64,000 bases of DNA, from positions 17,389,792 to 17,453,791 of the forward strand of contig CM040765.1 of NCBI GenBank assembly GCA_022829145.1, in the 5' to 3' direction. This document shows, piece after piece, positions 1 through 12,004 of this stretch. How positions within the stretch are numbered: position 1 is the first letter of the stretch; every line of letters begins with the position of its first letter. The stretch comes from Albula goreensis (taxonomy: Eukaryota > Chordata > Actinopteri > Albuliformes > Albulidae). The notes beneath the pieces were generated by a model. The model saw only the letters and a program-made list of their open reading frames with translations. It made no database searches and had not been told where the DNA came from. A program made the position numbers and the translations under genes.

Positions 1-1489
1 TCTGGGGTCCCAAACTAGGGGACCCCTAGGATGTAGTCCCATGAGGTGCACTCTAAAGTCTCCTTTTTGTTTACCTTTTTCCCCCTGCTTTTCCCCACCG
101 AATTAAACTATGTTCTCTGAAGCTCGGTGGACCCCCCCCCACACACAGACTCAGGAGGAAGCTCCTCAGTTTCACGCAGTGGCTGCCCCCCCCCCCCTGT
201 CTCAGGTGTGCTGGTTTTTGTTGTTAATCATAGGCGCTGACACAGACTAGGGGGCAAACACATAGCGTGCTCACAGTTCATTTTATTTTGGGTCATGTGC
301 TCTTCCTTTCCCTTCCAGAAAGGTGGTGTAAGTTTGACCTCACCCGGAAGAGGAAGAGGAGGAGGAGTTGTGAGGAGTGGGAGTTGGGCAGTCACAGCTT
401 TAATGGTGTAAGTGGCTCACAATTTCTCTTTGGTTTTGGGAAAACCACCTTAAAGTACATGGAGGGCTTCACCATTGTGTTCATGTTTAATTTTTACACT
501 TGTCTGAATGCTGTAAAACCGCTTTAAAATGGACAAAAATAGAGCCGTGCTCATGGAAGACTCTGATATGGGCCTGAGTGATTCTGTACAGCTGGGGTGA
601 GTTCACTTTGTTCCCTGCATGGGTTTTGCAAGTAAGTGGACCCTGTTCTTGTTTTTGTTTCTTTTGCACATACTCCACAAACATCAGCCCTGTGTCCTTT
701 GGTAGAAAGTCCAATAGCGTACACACTTAGGGGTCTAAAGGATTAGGTCTTCACAGTTCATGCAGTCAGGCTGTGACCCCAGGCCTGGGTCTGCAGGAGA
801 GAGCCGGAGGTTGCAGAGGCTCTTTTGGATATGTGGAGGCGTCACAGTGGGCACACTGAAAGGCCAACCACAGCTAGAGTGCTGAAGTTTATATTTTGAA
901 GGGGTAACATGTATGCTTATGCACACATGCATGTAAAGGAACAAAATACAATAAAGAGAACAGACAGTTCAGCCAAACTAGATTGATCGTTTGTGTACAG
1001 TCTACAGAATACCCAGCAATGCATCGAGCCTGCAGCTGAACACTCCATGTGTTTCTTGCTCTAATACTTGACCAAGCAAACAGTCGTATTGACAGGTCTT
1101 TGTGTTTCATTTTACCTCATGGTACAGTATGTGTTAGGTTAGATCTTACATCATGGTATCAGTTTCTTTAACTAATAGGCATGCATGCAGAGCTTGTTCT
1201 GTTCCTAACATGGTGTTTCTGATGGTCCCTAATGCTGAGTGTCTCCCCCAGGTTGAGCTGTATGACGGCAGTTGGAATGCTGCCCCCCCACACCCCCGCC
1301 CCCCCCGTGGGGTCACAGTGCAGCTGAGTCATCTGGGGTCACATGTCGGGGTCACTGGCGCCCCCTTCGGACTTGTTTACATCTGCAAACCCCCTCAGAG
1401 TCTTGTTGCGCTCCCTGCTCTCCAGGACACAGACCGTGGACCTGGCTTCACTACATGAGCGCTAATCTAAGCGCTTACAGTGTAGTGCA

Positions 1490-1625
1490 GGGGTACTCAC
1501 TACTGATCCTGGACTGCCAAAGTGTATGCCCTTAACCCCACATTGCTCCTGGGGGCGGATTGGCCCTTGGATAGCCTAATCAACTGTAAGTCGCTTTGGA
1601 TAAAAGCATCAGCTAAATGATGGCA
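1490..1625 (-). repeat. tRNA-like SINE fragment (reverse orientation)
   Basis: The stretch contains 'CCCCACATTGCTCCTGGG', 'CAACTGTAAGTCGCTTTGG' and 'ATAAAAGCATCAGCTAAATG'. It matches, in opposite orientation, the element at 40,425-40,625, which has the same order of blocks. The 'GTCGCTTTGGATAAAAGC' tail is a familiar end of fish SINE/short repeats. The exact family cannot be named without a repeat library. Confidence 0.55.
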
Positions 1626-1659
1626 TTGTAATGAAGTAAGGTGTGCAGAACAAGTCTGA

Positions 1660-1684
1660 GAGAGAGAGAGAGAGAGAGAGAGAG
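1660..1684. repeat. (AG)n microsatellite
   Basis: About 12 uninterrupted AG units, directly visible. Confidence 0.9.
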
Positions 1685-4600
1685 TGATGATGACTGTGAT
1701 CATAGCTCTGTTAAGTGCCCTTCTCGCAGGTGCATTGAGCCTGTGGAGAGAGACCAAACGAGAGACCATTCAAATTCAAACACAAACAAAATAAAAAGGA
1801 GAAAGATGACAAAGATGGTCTAATGGTAAATTTGTGGGAAAAGAGAGCTGATCAGGGCGAGGTGTGCCCAGTTTGCGTCTGGTCCCGGCTGTGTGCGGGA
1901 GATGACCAAATGTCTGTCCCCGGCGGAGCATGTGTTAATTAAACTGCCCACAGCGTCTGTCTGGGGGCCGGGTGGGGGGGGGGTCGTGAGGGGGGCTGAG
2001 CTGTGGGGCAGCTGTGTGTGACAGGGGGCTTGAAGGCCCTACTAGGCTCAGGGCTGTGGGAGATAAACCCCCCTCCCCTCCCTACACTCACAAAGAATCC
2101 TGCTGCCTGTGAAGCTCAGAGCTTCACAAAACCAGGACTGGAGCACTGCAGCCCAGGAACGGCTTCCCTGTATCCCTAACTGGGTGACAGACTGTAAGGT
2201 GGAAACAAAACCCAGCAAACTTGGCGGTTCTCCAGTTTTGCTTTGATAAATGTAAGTATGCAATGTGATAATGTTAAGTACAAAATAGTAGTATGTGTGT
2301 ATTCTCATGGCTGTACCTCTAATTTCCACATGATTAATGCCAAAGAGTTTCTTATTTTCCATAACAAGCTTAAATACCCACCTTTCAGTTCATGCCTCAA
2401 TTACCTGTATATTTTTTTAAAAACCAATCCTCTTGTCCTTTCTTTTACATGTCTTTGGCCATGCAGCAGTACGATAGGTCTGATTTGATCGTAGGTTTAC
2501 AGATCTCTGCACAGAATGGTTTTCTGCACATTTATTTGTCTTCCTGCAATTATCTTTGCCGAAAAAGTGGTAGTTAAAGGCTTTTATACTAAACCGTAAC
2601 TATAACCTGCTGTTCTGCTGTCACGGTACCTGAAAAGTTGCAACATTAAAACATAAAGTCATCTTTGACATGTCACGTTGCACCTCATGTAGGGGGATTG
2701 ACCTTCAAGGTCACTTGCAGAAGTGATTAGAATTGCTGGCCCTGTTTTGCAGGGGGGTGCAGGAGGAGTCCCCATCCAGACTCCGGTCCAGGTTTTCACA
2801 CCCTCCCTCAGGGTGATTACACTGCTTTAGCTGGGCCAGGCTAACTCTGTCCAAAGAGGCTAATATCGCTCACACGCTGGTGACAAAGCATGGGGACACC
2901 TGTAGCATTGCTCTAGTGGAGTGGGCTGGAGACAAGAGGCTGTGGAATCCAGGATGCAAAGTGGGAAACTTCAGAAGTGACAGAAACTTCTTTTTTTTTT
3001 CTTTCTTTTTCATGCAAACTTTTTGTTGGTGCTGTGAGTAACTGGCTGACTTTTTAATCATGGAGATTGGCAGAATCCATTCAAAGTGCCATAAGACCCT
3101 CCTCCTTACCATGATGATGTTCAAATGGGGTGAGTCTCCTTTTACCATTGATCATTTCATTTATTCAAACTTTGTTTGTTTTCTGGAGGGTGCATGGCGA
3201 AGCCGAACCCGAACGGCCCTCATGTTGCTGTTCCTGCAAGCGCAAGGGGACAGCGGAGTTGGTAGTGTACGTGCTGAAATGATCACAGCAGTCAGTAGGG
3301 CTCTCCATGCGACTCGGGGAATAAGCCAGTTTTGTAGGGGCGAGCAGTGCAGCCCTGTTGGCTGCTTGTGGATGGGAGGTAATCCCTCCTTAGCCGTAGG
3401 CAGTGACAGGTTGCCGCAGCAGCCTTGCTGGACCTCCAGTCTGCACGCCAGTCTGTGTTCATTCATTACTGCCATACTCGGAACACATGTTCAAATTGGC
3501 CCTTAAAAGGTGCAGTAGTTATTTTCCTCATAGACCTTTCCTGTACCCTTTCCATGAGTTATGAGTCTATGAAGAAACTATGACTAACGTTACAACTGGC
3601 ATACCTTGCTGGGATCTACCCCTGTGACGAGTGTCGTCCTTTAGGTTTGATATGCTACCTTTTTCATGACTGCAGGAATCTTAGTGAGAACATTTTTTGG
3701 TTTATGTTTATGGCATCTTTTTCCTGAATGTACAGATAAAGGTCTTGGAAGTAAAAGGTGGCATTAAGGTTGTTTACCCAACAAGGTTGTGTGCCATAGT
3801 GAATTTTAAGATATTTTAAATACTTTTGAAAGTCCCTTCTTTTTAACAATATCAGAATAATTTTTGTTTGAAACATTTTTAAGAAATTTAAGGTATTTGT
3901 CAGAAACCATGTGCATTACCATTTAATGCATGTCACCAGATTTAGCCAAAGATCGTTTTCTTCTCCATTTGAAAACATAATATTTATTCAGATAAAACAT
4001 TTGTGTCTATGAATTTTTTTATTTTTAAAATGACATTTTTGCCACCCAGTTCAGATTTTTAATAATATCTCTAATTCAAGCTCTGCGATACTTGAGGACA
4101 AGTGGCTCAGTTGTTTATTTACGGGGAGACCATGTGCTGCACGGGACTGGCAAAATTATTACTGTTTAACGCCAGTTTCTCTCCCCCTGGTCTTCCACCT
4201 TACAGCTGCGTAAGCGCATTGTATTTACTGGCTTCCTTTCATGCTGATAGTATTGTACAGCAGTCAGTGCGTGAATGGAAAGCATCCGAGCTTTCCCTCA
4301 ATCTCTCCTCCCCCTCCACCCGATCTGAACAGAGAGAGAGATGCTGTTTGGGTCGATGGGTCCTCTAAAGTTTTTTTGTTTGTTTTTTTTTTCTTTCTTT
4401 TGGGGGTGAGTGGGTGGGATCTTCTACCCTGACCTAATTTCCCCCAGATCCCCCCCCCCATTCTGAGCTATGTCTCATGGATGGCACCCAGGATGGGGGC
4501 TGATTGCGTTCTGCCGTTGCCATGGCGATAAGCTTCAAAATATGGGTTGGCGATGACACCCGCTCACTGAATGCGTTGTTGTGGGACTCCAGACAACTGA

Positions 4601-6015
4601 ATGGGGTTCCCCCTCGTCCCTGAACAAAGATAAGTTAGCAATGTAACTTTCAGCTGCCGTGACACTGGCGTAGCTTACGCAGACACGATTTGCCATTGCT
4701 TTATCGATTTTAATAAGGGTGTTGTTGTAGTAACTTTTTATTGTTCTTGCTTCCAAATTAAAATATTCTAGCATGGTTCATCCAGCATTGCTATGGGCGG
4801 AAGCATTTTGGTAATACAAAAAATCCCATCTGGAGATTGTAACAATTAAATATGCATTAATTAGTTATGCTGGTAGTGACTCTTGAAAATATATACGGTC
4901 ACGTGTTTGGACAGTTTAATCTACCGTGGTTTAATTTATGGGTGGTTTAAATACGTACTTGGGTCATGCCGCTGAAGTTCTACACTCGGGCTTATCAATG
5001 AATGCCATAATGCAATTCTTAACTATAGCGTATTGACGATCAGAGACTTGCACAGCTGTCAGGCGACTACACTTAGGCCTACTGTCTGTTTCCTAGTACT
5101 GGTATGTATTTTTCTAATGTTTGACTTATAATATCCTGAACTAGACAAGCGATTCTAGATTTGTTGCTCCGTCAGCTGGTTATTTTCACGTAGAAGGGGG
5201 TCGAAATGTTAAGAATGAACTCCGTGAGATAAATTCAAACTCACACGGGGTGGGGAAACACGTTTCTCTCTCCGTGCTCTCGGGTTTTGAGACGGATTTC
5301 ATAAAATATACTCTGCTCTCCGGTCGTGAAAGCCGATTGACCTGTCAGAAGGTGCCCCTGGCCCTGACAGTTAACGACGCAGGATTTACGGATGGACTTG
5401 GCATCTGACCTAAGCCAAGTCCTGAGTGGAGCGCAGTGGAAAAAAAAAAAAACAGAAATTCCTCAAACGACCGGGTGGTACCGGTCTTTCGGCAGACAGA
5501 TGCGTCCAGCGCAGGGGTACGAGCTGTCTGGAGTTCACTCAAAAGATAGCAGAAAATAGGTTACCTCTGAAAAATGTTAACGTGCAGGCAAGGTTTACGT
5601 TATCAGGAGATTGGGAAAGGTCAAAGGATAGTAGACACGAAAGCTGATGGCCGTTTTTTTTTTTTTTTTTTTTTTTGCTAAATGCCAGGTCCGCTCCCCG
5701 GTTGTCATCCGGAGCAATTATTCTTATTGCAGGACAGAGTATTGCATGAAACCACCTGTTGTTGCCTAGCTACAACGTCGAAAGTTGTGGATTCTGCATA
5801 AAGCGCCAAATATAGTTAGCTTCTCTTATTATTGTTCGGAAATGACCCTTGCACAGTGTGCGCTCACCTTTTCATAACTCCTGTTCTTCTGTTTATTTAT
5901 TTCTCTTCTTTTTTTTGATGTACGTTGTGGGCCCCCCTAATCAGAAACTTACAAGAAGCCAGTAAACCACTGGTTTGAAATACTTGCTTGTATACAGTTG
6001 CAGTCTTATGTTACT

Positions 6016-6018
<3 letters not shown>

Positions 6019-6084
<66 letters not shown>

Positions 6085-6096
6085 CGTGCGTGTGTG
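6019..6096. repeat. (TG)n microsatellite
   Basis: About 30 TG units followed by a few CGTG units. It explains the long His/Thr open frames on the minus strand here, which are not genes. Confidence 0.95.
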
Positions 6097-6519
6097 CACT
6101 GTACAAAAAGGATATGGTGACATCACCAGAGAAGAATGTCCCCTGAAGTTGTGAGCTCCGATTGTGGTTGGGGTCAGTAGACAAGGCACAGAGCAGCACC
6201 TGCAGATAACACAGGTGTGAGTGATGCCTGTAATGTACAGCTTGACTGTATATGTTAGCTCTGCACGTGGATCGAACCGTAGCCATCTCCACATTGCAGT
6301 GCACCGGAATGTGGCTCTCTCTCTTAACGTGTGTGCTTTTTTTTTTGTCTCTCCCTCTGATAATCTCCAGTGATTCTACATTTATGCTCCAGCACTGTGC
6401 AGTTCTGGGTGTGCGTGAACTTAGATTAAGTACCTGATTTAGCGGCAGAGCTGGGAAAGGTAACTCTGACTGTTCACCTGAGTGTAGGGCTTTGAGCATC
6501 CACCACATTGCACTTTATC

Positions 6520-6815
6520 GGTGAGTGTGTGAGTGAGTGAGTGCATACCTTTTGTTTGTATGTTTGAGTGAGAGTATGTGTGTGTGTCTGTGTCTGTGAG
6601 AGAGAGAGTGAGTGCATAACTTGCATGTTTGGGTGTATACGTGTGTTTGTTTGTGTGTGTGTGTGTGTGTGTGTACAATTTGTGAGTGAATATGACTGTG
6701 TGTTTGTGTGTGTGTGTCCATTGGAGTAGGATTATCCATGTGAGCAAGAGAGTGTTTGATTGGGAGTGTGTGTGTGTGTGTGTGCGTGCGTGCGTGCATG
6801 CGTGTGTTTACGCGT
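6520..6815. repeat. Imperfect TG/GAGTG-rich low-complexity tract
   Basis: Interrupted runs of TGTG, GAGTG and GTTTG over about 300 bp. The open frames across it encode His/Thr or Cys/Val repeats and are artefacts. Confidence 0.85.
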
Positions 6816-8124
6816 GTGTTTTAGGGTGCCAGGTTGTCGTGCAGGCAGACCCCTGTTTCCAGTGGAGCGTTTGAGGTAAAGCACCTTTAGTTGAGTTAGC
6901 AGAGCGCTAGCCTGCTGGTGTTTAATCCCCAGGTATCAGGCGCTTAGCCGTGGCGCACAGATCGCGCTCCCCCAGCAGATTACTGTGGGGGGGACAGCTC
7001 TCCCAGCTCACTGGGTCCCCTACTGCGGGTCACCACTACAACTATGGGTTTTCGCAGGGTGGTCTGGGTCCAGATTCAAGAGGCATAATCCAGTCCTGAC
7101 AGCATCACTGTTAGTGTTCGTGGGAGACGCTGGTGCTGTGTAGTTAACTTGAATGCTACTGCCTTATTCATTTATTCATTTATTTTTACTTTGGAATTCT
7201 TTTATTCTTTTTCCTTTCCTCCATGTGGAAACAGTCGTATCTCTGAAGTTACCGTGTCATTTATTTGCAGATTTATTTATTAATTTTACTTGTTGTTGTA
7301 ATTATAACAGAGATTATGCACATTTTAGCTGGTGACAGTCCTAGTGTGATGTACTGGTCAGAGTGCTGGGCTGTAAGTTGGTGATCTGTGTTGGTCAGAG
7401 CTCTGAACTGTAGGATAGTTGTCAGAAAGGTCCGTGTGGGTCTCAGCTGGCGGTGTGCGGTATTATAGAGTTGGGTATTTAACCTCAACTGCCCTGGTTA
7501 ATGTCCAGAGTAGCAAAGGTTTCAGGAAGGGGCACAAGTGTAAGTTGTCCAATAAGCTATCTGGCCATCTGTTGACCCAAAGAATACATCTACTGCTATA
7601 GCTACCATTAATACTTCTACCAATACTAATACTACTTGTATAGTATAAGATTAATAGTTCTAAAACAATTTCTATTACTGCTGTGACTCATTGTGATGTG
7701 AAATACCCTTGTGTTTCCCCCCCCCTCCACCCCCCCACATAGTAACCCCTCCTTATCATTAGCAGGGGATCCCTCACTGAGAAGAGAGGGGTCAAAGGTC
7801 AGGTATCAGGGTGGGGGTGTTTGTGACAGGTCCTAACTAATCGTGGCTCAGTGGCCCAGAGGCTGCCATGGTAACAGAATCAGGAGTTGGTTGGGTGGTG
7901 CTTTGACTCGGCCCTGAGCCCCTCCCCCCCGTCGGGAATGTTTGGGCCTGCCGTCTCTCGCGTGTGGGGGGTGCAGGCTGCGGGGGGGGCGATGGGGTTT
8001 ATTGGGGTACGGTGGGCTGGTGACGCACAATAGGGGAAGTTTTCCACCCACACGTAGGTGAAAGGCTGAATAGAAAGCACTGCCAGCAAAAGGAGCTGTC
8101 ATTAAGATCAGGGCACTTTCCTAC

Positions 8125-8265
<141 letters not shown>

Positions 8266-8835
8266 AGACCAAACCTAGTACAACTGGACCCCTCTTTCTC
8301 GTAAAATGGAAGCAGCGAGTGATGACTGAGTTCACAGAACTAGTTGGGAAAAGTAATGCACCCTTGTGTGCTTAGTAACTTCACAAACTGGGTAGCAATG
8401 TTATGCCTGTAATATACACAAGAACATGATGCAGCACATGGGAAATTTTTATTTGAGGAAGTCAGAAAATTGACATTTCCAACCAAAATACTCTCCCTTT
8501 CACTGATGTCAACCTTCAGGCTTGGATCATTTTCAAACCACAGGGTGTGATATACAGCTAAAAAAACACAAGGATGAGTCAGGTTGGCCCAAAACAGGCT
8601 GGGGTTTGATGGCTGGAATCTGCCGGAATATGTCGGAGGCTGACGCAGGTAGTAGTGAGTGAGGGAATGTTTGTCATGGTGACCTGCACCAGTGAAAGAG
8701 CGTTAACTAAGCAGTAGCTTTTCCTCATGACTGTTTTCCAGAGCTGTGAGATGTTGGCCACCCGTGAGAGGAGCTTAGCACCTCCGTCTCAGACCAAAGG
8801 GGTTTATGTTCTACAGAGCTGATGGACAGCTGCAC

Positions 8836-8837
<2 letters not shown>

Positions 8838-8868
<31 letters not shown>
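8838..8868. repeat. (TG)n microsatellite
   Basis: About 15 TG units, directly visible. Confidence 0.9.
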
Positions 8869-8869
<1 letters not shown>

Positions 8870-9236
8870 CATGCATGTATGCACAGGTCTTGGCATAGTG
8901 GTTCTCACTGATGCATTGTGGGTGTTGTTGTCAGAATATTGCCAGTCCTGCCACAGGGTAGTCACCATGGTTACAGTGCAAAGTGGGGTGAAAGTGGGAT
9001 TCCAGTGTGCCCAAGGTGGCGGTGGTGCAGTTAACTTGCCGCACGTGATCCAGGATCCATTTTCCATGAGCCACGGCGAAAGCCTCTGACCAGGACCTTT
9101 ACTTTTAACTCCCATGCTGCTTCCATTGACTCTCTTAACTCAGGTCAGGTGACAGCCACAGTGTCAGGAGCTTACACCCCAAAGCCATCTGTCAGATGGA
9201 CCTGTGGAGGGGCAACTCAAGAGCTGTGAGGGATGA

Positions 9237-9510
9237 CAGTGTAGTATAATGGTTAGGGAGCTGGGCTTGTAGCTCAGAGGTTACAGTGTAGTATAATGGT
9301 TAGGGAGCTGGGCTTGTAGCTCAGAGGTTACAGTGTAGTATAATGGTTAGGGAGCTGGGCTTATAGCTCAGAGGTTACAGTGTAGTGTAATGGTTAGGGA
9401 GCTGGGCTTGTAGCTCAGAGGTTACAGTGTAGTATAATGGTTAGGGAGCTGGGCTTATAGCTCAGAGGTTACAATGTAGTGTAATAGTTAGGGAGCTGGG
9501 CTTGAAAAGT
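9237..9510 (+). repeat. Tandem array of a 47-bp SINE head (A-box) unit
   Basis: Copies begin at 9237, 9284, 9331, 9378, 9425 and 9472, an exact 47-bp period. Each has the core 'TAATGGTTAGGGAGCTGGGC' followed by 'TTGTAGCTCAGAGGTTA'. The core is the A-box half of the tRNA-like head also seen in the element at 38,193. The last copy is degraded and runs into a SINE body. Copies differ by only one or two bases, so the expansion is fairly recent. Confidence 0.85.
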
Positions 9511-9700
9511 TGCAGGATTAATGCACCGGTTAGGGCACTACCATTTTACCCTTGAGTAAAGGGTACAGAACAGTGTCAGAGAATTAGTTGACACCCAAAA
9601 TACTTTAGCAAATATCCAGCTGTATTAATGGATAGATCGTAAACGTAAGCAGTGCAGCTTGCACTGGATAACAGCATCTGCTAAAGGCCCATGTGAGTGC
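9510..9700 (+). repeat. SINE body and tail following the expanded head
   Basis: The sequence carries 'GCAGGATTAATGCACCGG' (decayed B-box area), 'AAATATCCAGCTGTATTAAT' and 'TGGATAACAGCATCTGCTAAAGG', the typical order of the tRNA-derived SINE family seen at 35,240 and 38,193. Confidence 0.6.
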
Positions 9701-11520
9701 CAGGGCTCTGCAGCCTCAGTGCTGGGCACGGCCCTCTGCTCTCGCACTGCCGTCCATGGGCCCCACATTCCTCCCTGTCTTCATTAATATCTTCTGCCTG
9801 ACTGGGAAACTCAGAACAGAACGCTGATCAAAGTGTGGGGACTGGGAGCAGGGGGGTTTGGGGGGGTGTGGAATGCAGAATGACTCCATGCCAAGTCACA
9901 TGATTGGTTGATTCAGCGAGATAACGGATGGGTGAAAGGGAAGAAAAAAAAAACGCAAAAAAAAAGAAAGAAATCCCCATCAAACTGTTCACCCCTGTCC
10001 GCCACAGAAACGTTCCCTGAAAAGTGCTAGGGCCCCATTGGATTATGGGTCATATGCAGCCCAGTCACTTAAGCCGTCAAACAGCCATAAAGGAACAGGA
10101 GTCACACAGCCGTTAGCTCTTCTAGTTAGGCTTCCTTTGTATGTTATATTGTTCTTTAGTTAGGTTGCATTTGTCCGTTGCTTTGAATTAAATGAGTCTG
10201 TTCATTTAATCACTAAAATGTATTTGTGAGAAACTTTTTAGTCTGACCTGGTGAGTACAGAAGACTTGCACGCAAAGTCAAGAGGTCATGTTGATATCTT
10301 TTCTGTGCCAGCCAGGCCAGATTAAATCACAAGGATTGGGAGCAGGGCAGCTGGTCACACAGCCCAGCAGGGGGCGCTGTGAAGTAGAGGCCAAACAGCT
10401 CTCAGCTGAACAACAGGAAGGCAGGGGGAAGGTCGGGGGGGACCACTGGGTTTGACAAAAAAAGGGCTGTCAAATTCAGGTTCTCATGACTGTGAGCCTG
10501 TAAAACAGTAAAAATGTTTGCAAAGGGTCTGTAAAGACACAGCTTCATAAAGTGTCTAAGGTGAAGTTACAGTCGTGTAGCGTAATAGTGTAAACCTCAC
10601 CTGTTTCAGTCGCATGAAACGTCTTGTGTTTGTGAGTTTTTACATTGAAGTTAAATAATGACCATTGATGAAATTCGAAAGCATCATAGCTGTAAAGTAA
10701 TAATTATTAAAGAGGCACCATCACTGCTAAGTGGTTTTTAGCCATACCAGGGCCACAGTGTTGTACAGCCGTGCTTCACGTTTACTGCCAAAATTGGGAG
10801 CAGGGAATTGGCTCGCGGTGTAACTCGAGCGATTAGAGCAATGAGCCCCACTGATCCCTTCCTGCTAACCACGTCGTTCACGAGAGCAAGTCCTACCATT
10901 TAAAAAGCACTGTAGTAGGGACAACCTTTGTGACGCCAAGGTCCAGAACTGAGATCACCGGTTTAACCCGAAGATGCACCTCCTTCGTCGCTCTCTCTCA
11001 CCTTTTGACTTAAATCAGAGTGATGTCAGTCTCTATGGTGCTGTACATCCTGACGGTTATGCGAGGCCGTAAGTGACGTGTCCTCTCCCTGTCGTTGAAT
11101 CGTGTTAGGCAGAGATCGGAAAATCTGATCCTGTAGAGCCGTTGTGTATGCGTGTTTTTGTTTCCACCAATTGCGCTGAGAAAATAAGCTAATTAGCTGC
11201 ATATACTCCAGCCCTGGGTCACTTGGGGACACAAAAAAACCCCACATTAGTTGTAATTCATATGGTTACTGATACATTCAGCTAAATGTCATGTGACATA
11301 GATTGAGAGTGGCAAATCTTTCCTGAGAATGGCTTTTGTTCGTCCAGCTCTTGTTTTTGCTCAGCAGTATGTGCTCATAGACTTTAAATAAAGGCTCACT
11401 TGTGCCCTGTGTGTGACAGAGTACGAGTGTGCATTTGTGTATGAGGTGCTGTGTGTTTAACAAATGAAATATGAGGTGTGTTCCTAAAATTATATAAGAT
11501 AATTGTATGTTTCTCTGCAG

Positions 11521-12004
11521 GGATATTCTGCTCCGAGTCATCAGATAGGTGTCTGTCGGAGCCGTGCCAGAACGGGGCGACATGCGTGGACACGATGGAT
11601 GACTACGTCTGCATCTGTCCACGGGGGGCGGAGCCTCCACTCTACATGGGGAAGGACTGCGACCAGCCGTATGACGGCTGCGTGTTCGCAGACTGCCCAG
11701 AATGCACCAGCACGCCGGGGACCCGCCAGTACCACTGCGCCTGCCCTCGCGGCTTCGCCGGCCCCAACTGCACGCTCAACATCGACGACTGCGAGAGCGC
11801 GCCCTGCGAGGGGGCGGGGCCCCAGACCATCTGCGTGGATGGGATCGACGCCCACTTCTGTATCTGCCCACCGGGATTGACTGGTGACGACTGCGAGGCG
11901 GAAGTGCAGGACTGCTCGGCGGAGCCATGCCTGAATAATGGCACATGCATCGCCCGGCCTGATGGGTTCGGGTGTGACTGCCCTCCAGGTTTCCGTGGAG
12001 ACAG
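11521..12004 (+). CDS. crb2: crb2 coding exon: EGF repeats 1-4
   Basis: Acceptor TTCTCTGCAG ends at 11520; donor GTGATG starts at 12005. The exon starts with two bases completing a codon and ends 'GAC AG', joined to 'G TGT GAA' of the next exon. It encodes four EGF-like modules with six-cysteine spacing (starting [14 protein letters not shown], then [19 protein letters not shown] and VQDCSAEPC). Module 2 is short and atypical, with CPEC between the first cysteines. Confidence 0.93.

Noticed and set aside
3060-3506. 148-residue plus-strand open frame
   Set aside because: No recognisable domain, a similar-length open frame lies on the other strand, and no splice or codon signal supports it.
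9237-9510. CRISPR-like array of direct repeats
   Set aside because: Copies are head to tail with no unique spacers, and the unit is a SINE head in a vertebrate genome.
11329-11370. ATG with MAFVRPALVFAQ before a GTATGT donor, as a crb2 first exon
   Set aside because: The donor phase does not match the next exon and the hydrophobic core is too short.
11478-11560. Reading through the acceptor gives a signal-peptide-like start of crb2 (about [17 protein letters not shown])
   Set aside because: The first codon is GTG, not ATG, and the stretch before 11,521 is a good intron end (TTTCTCTGCAG). The hydrophobic look is chance.
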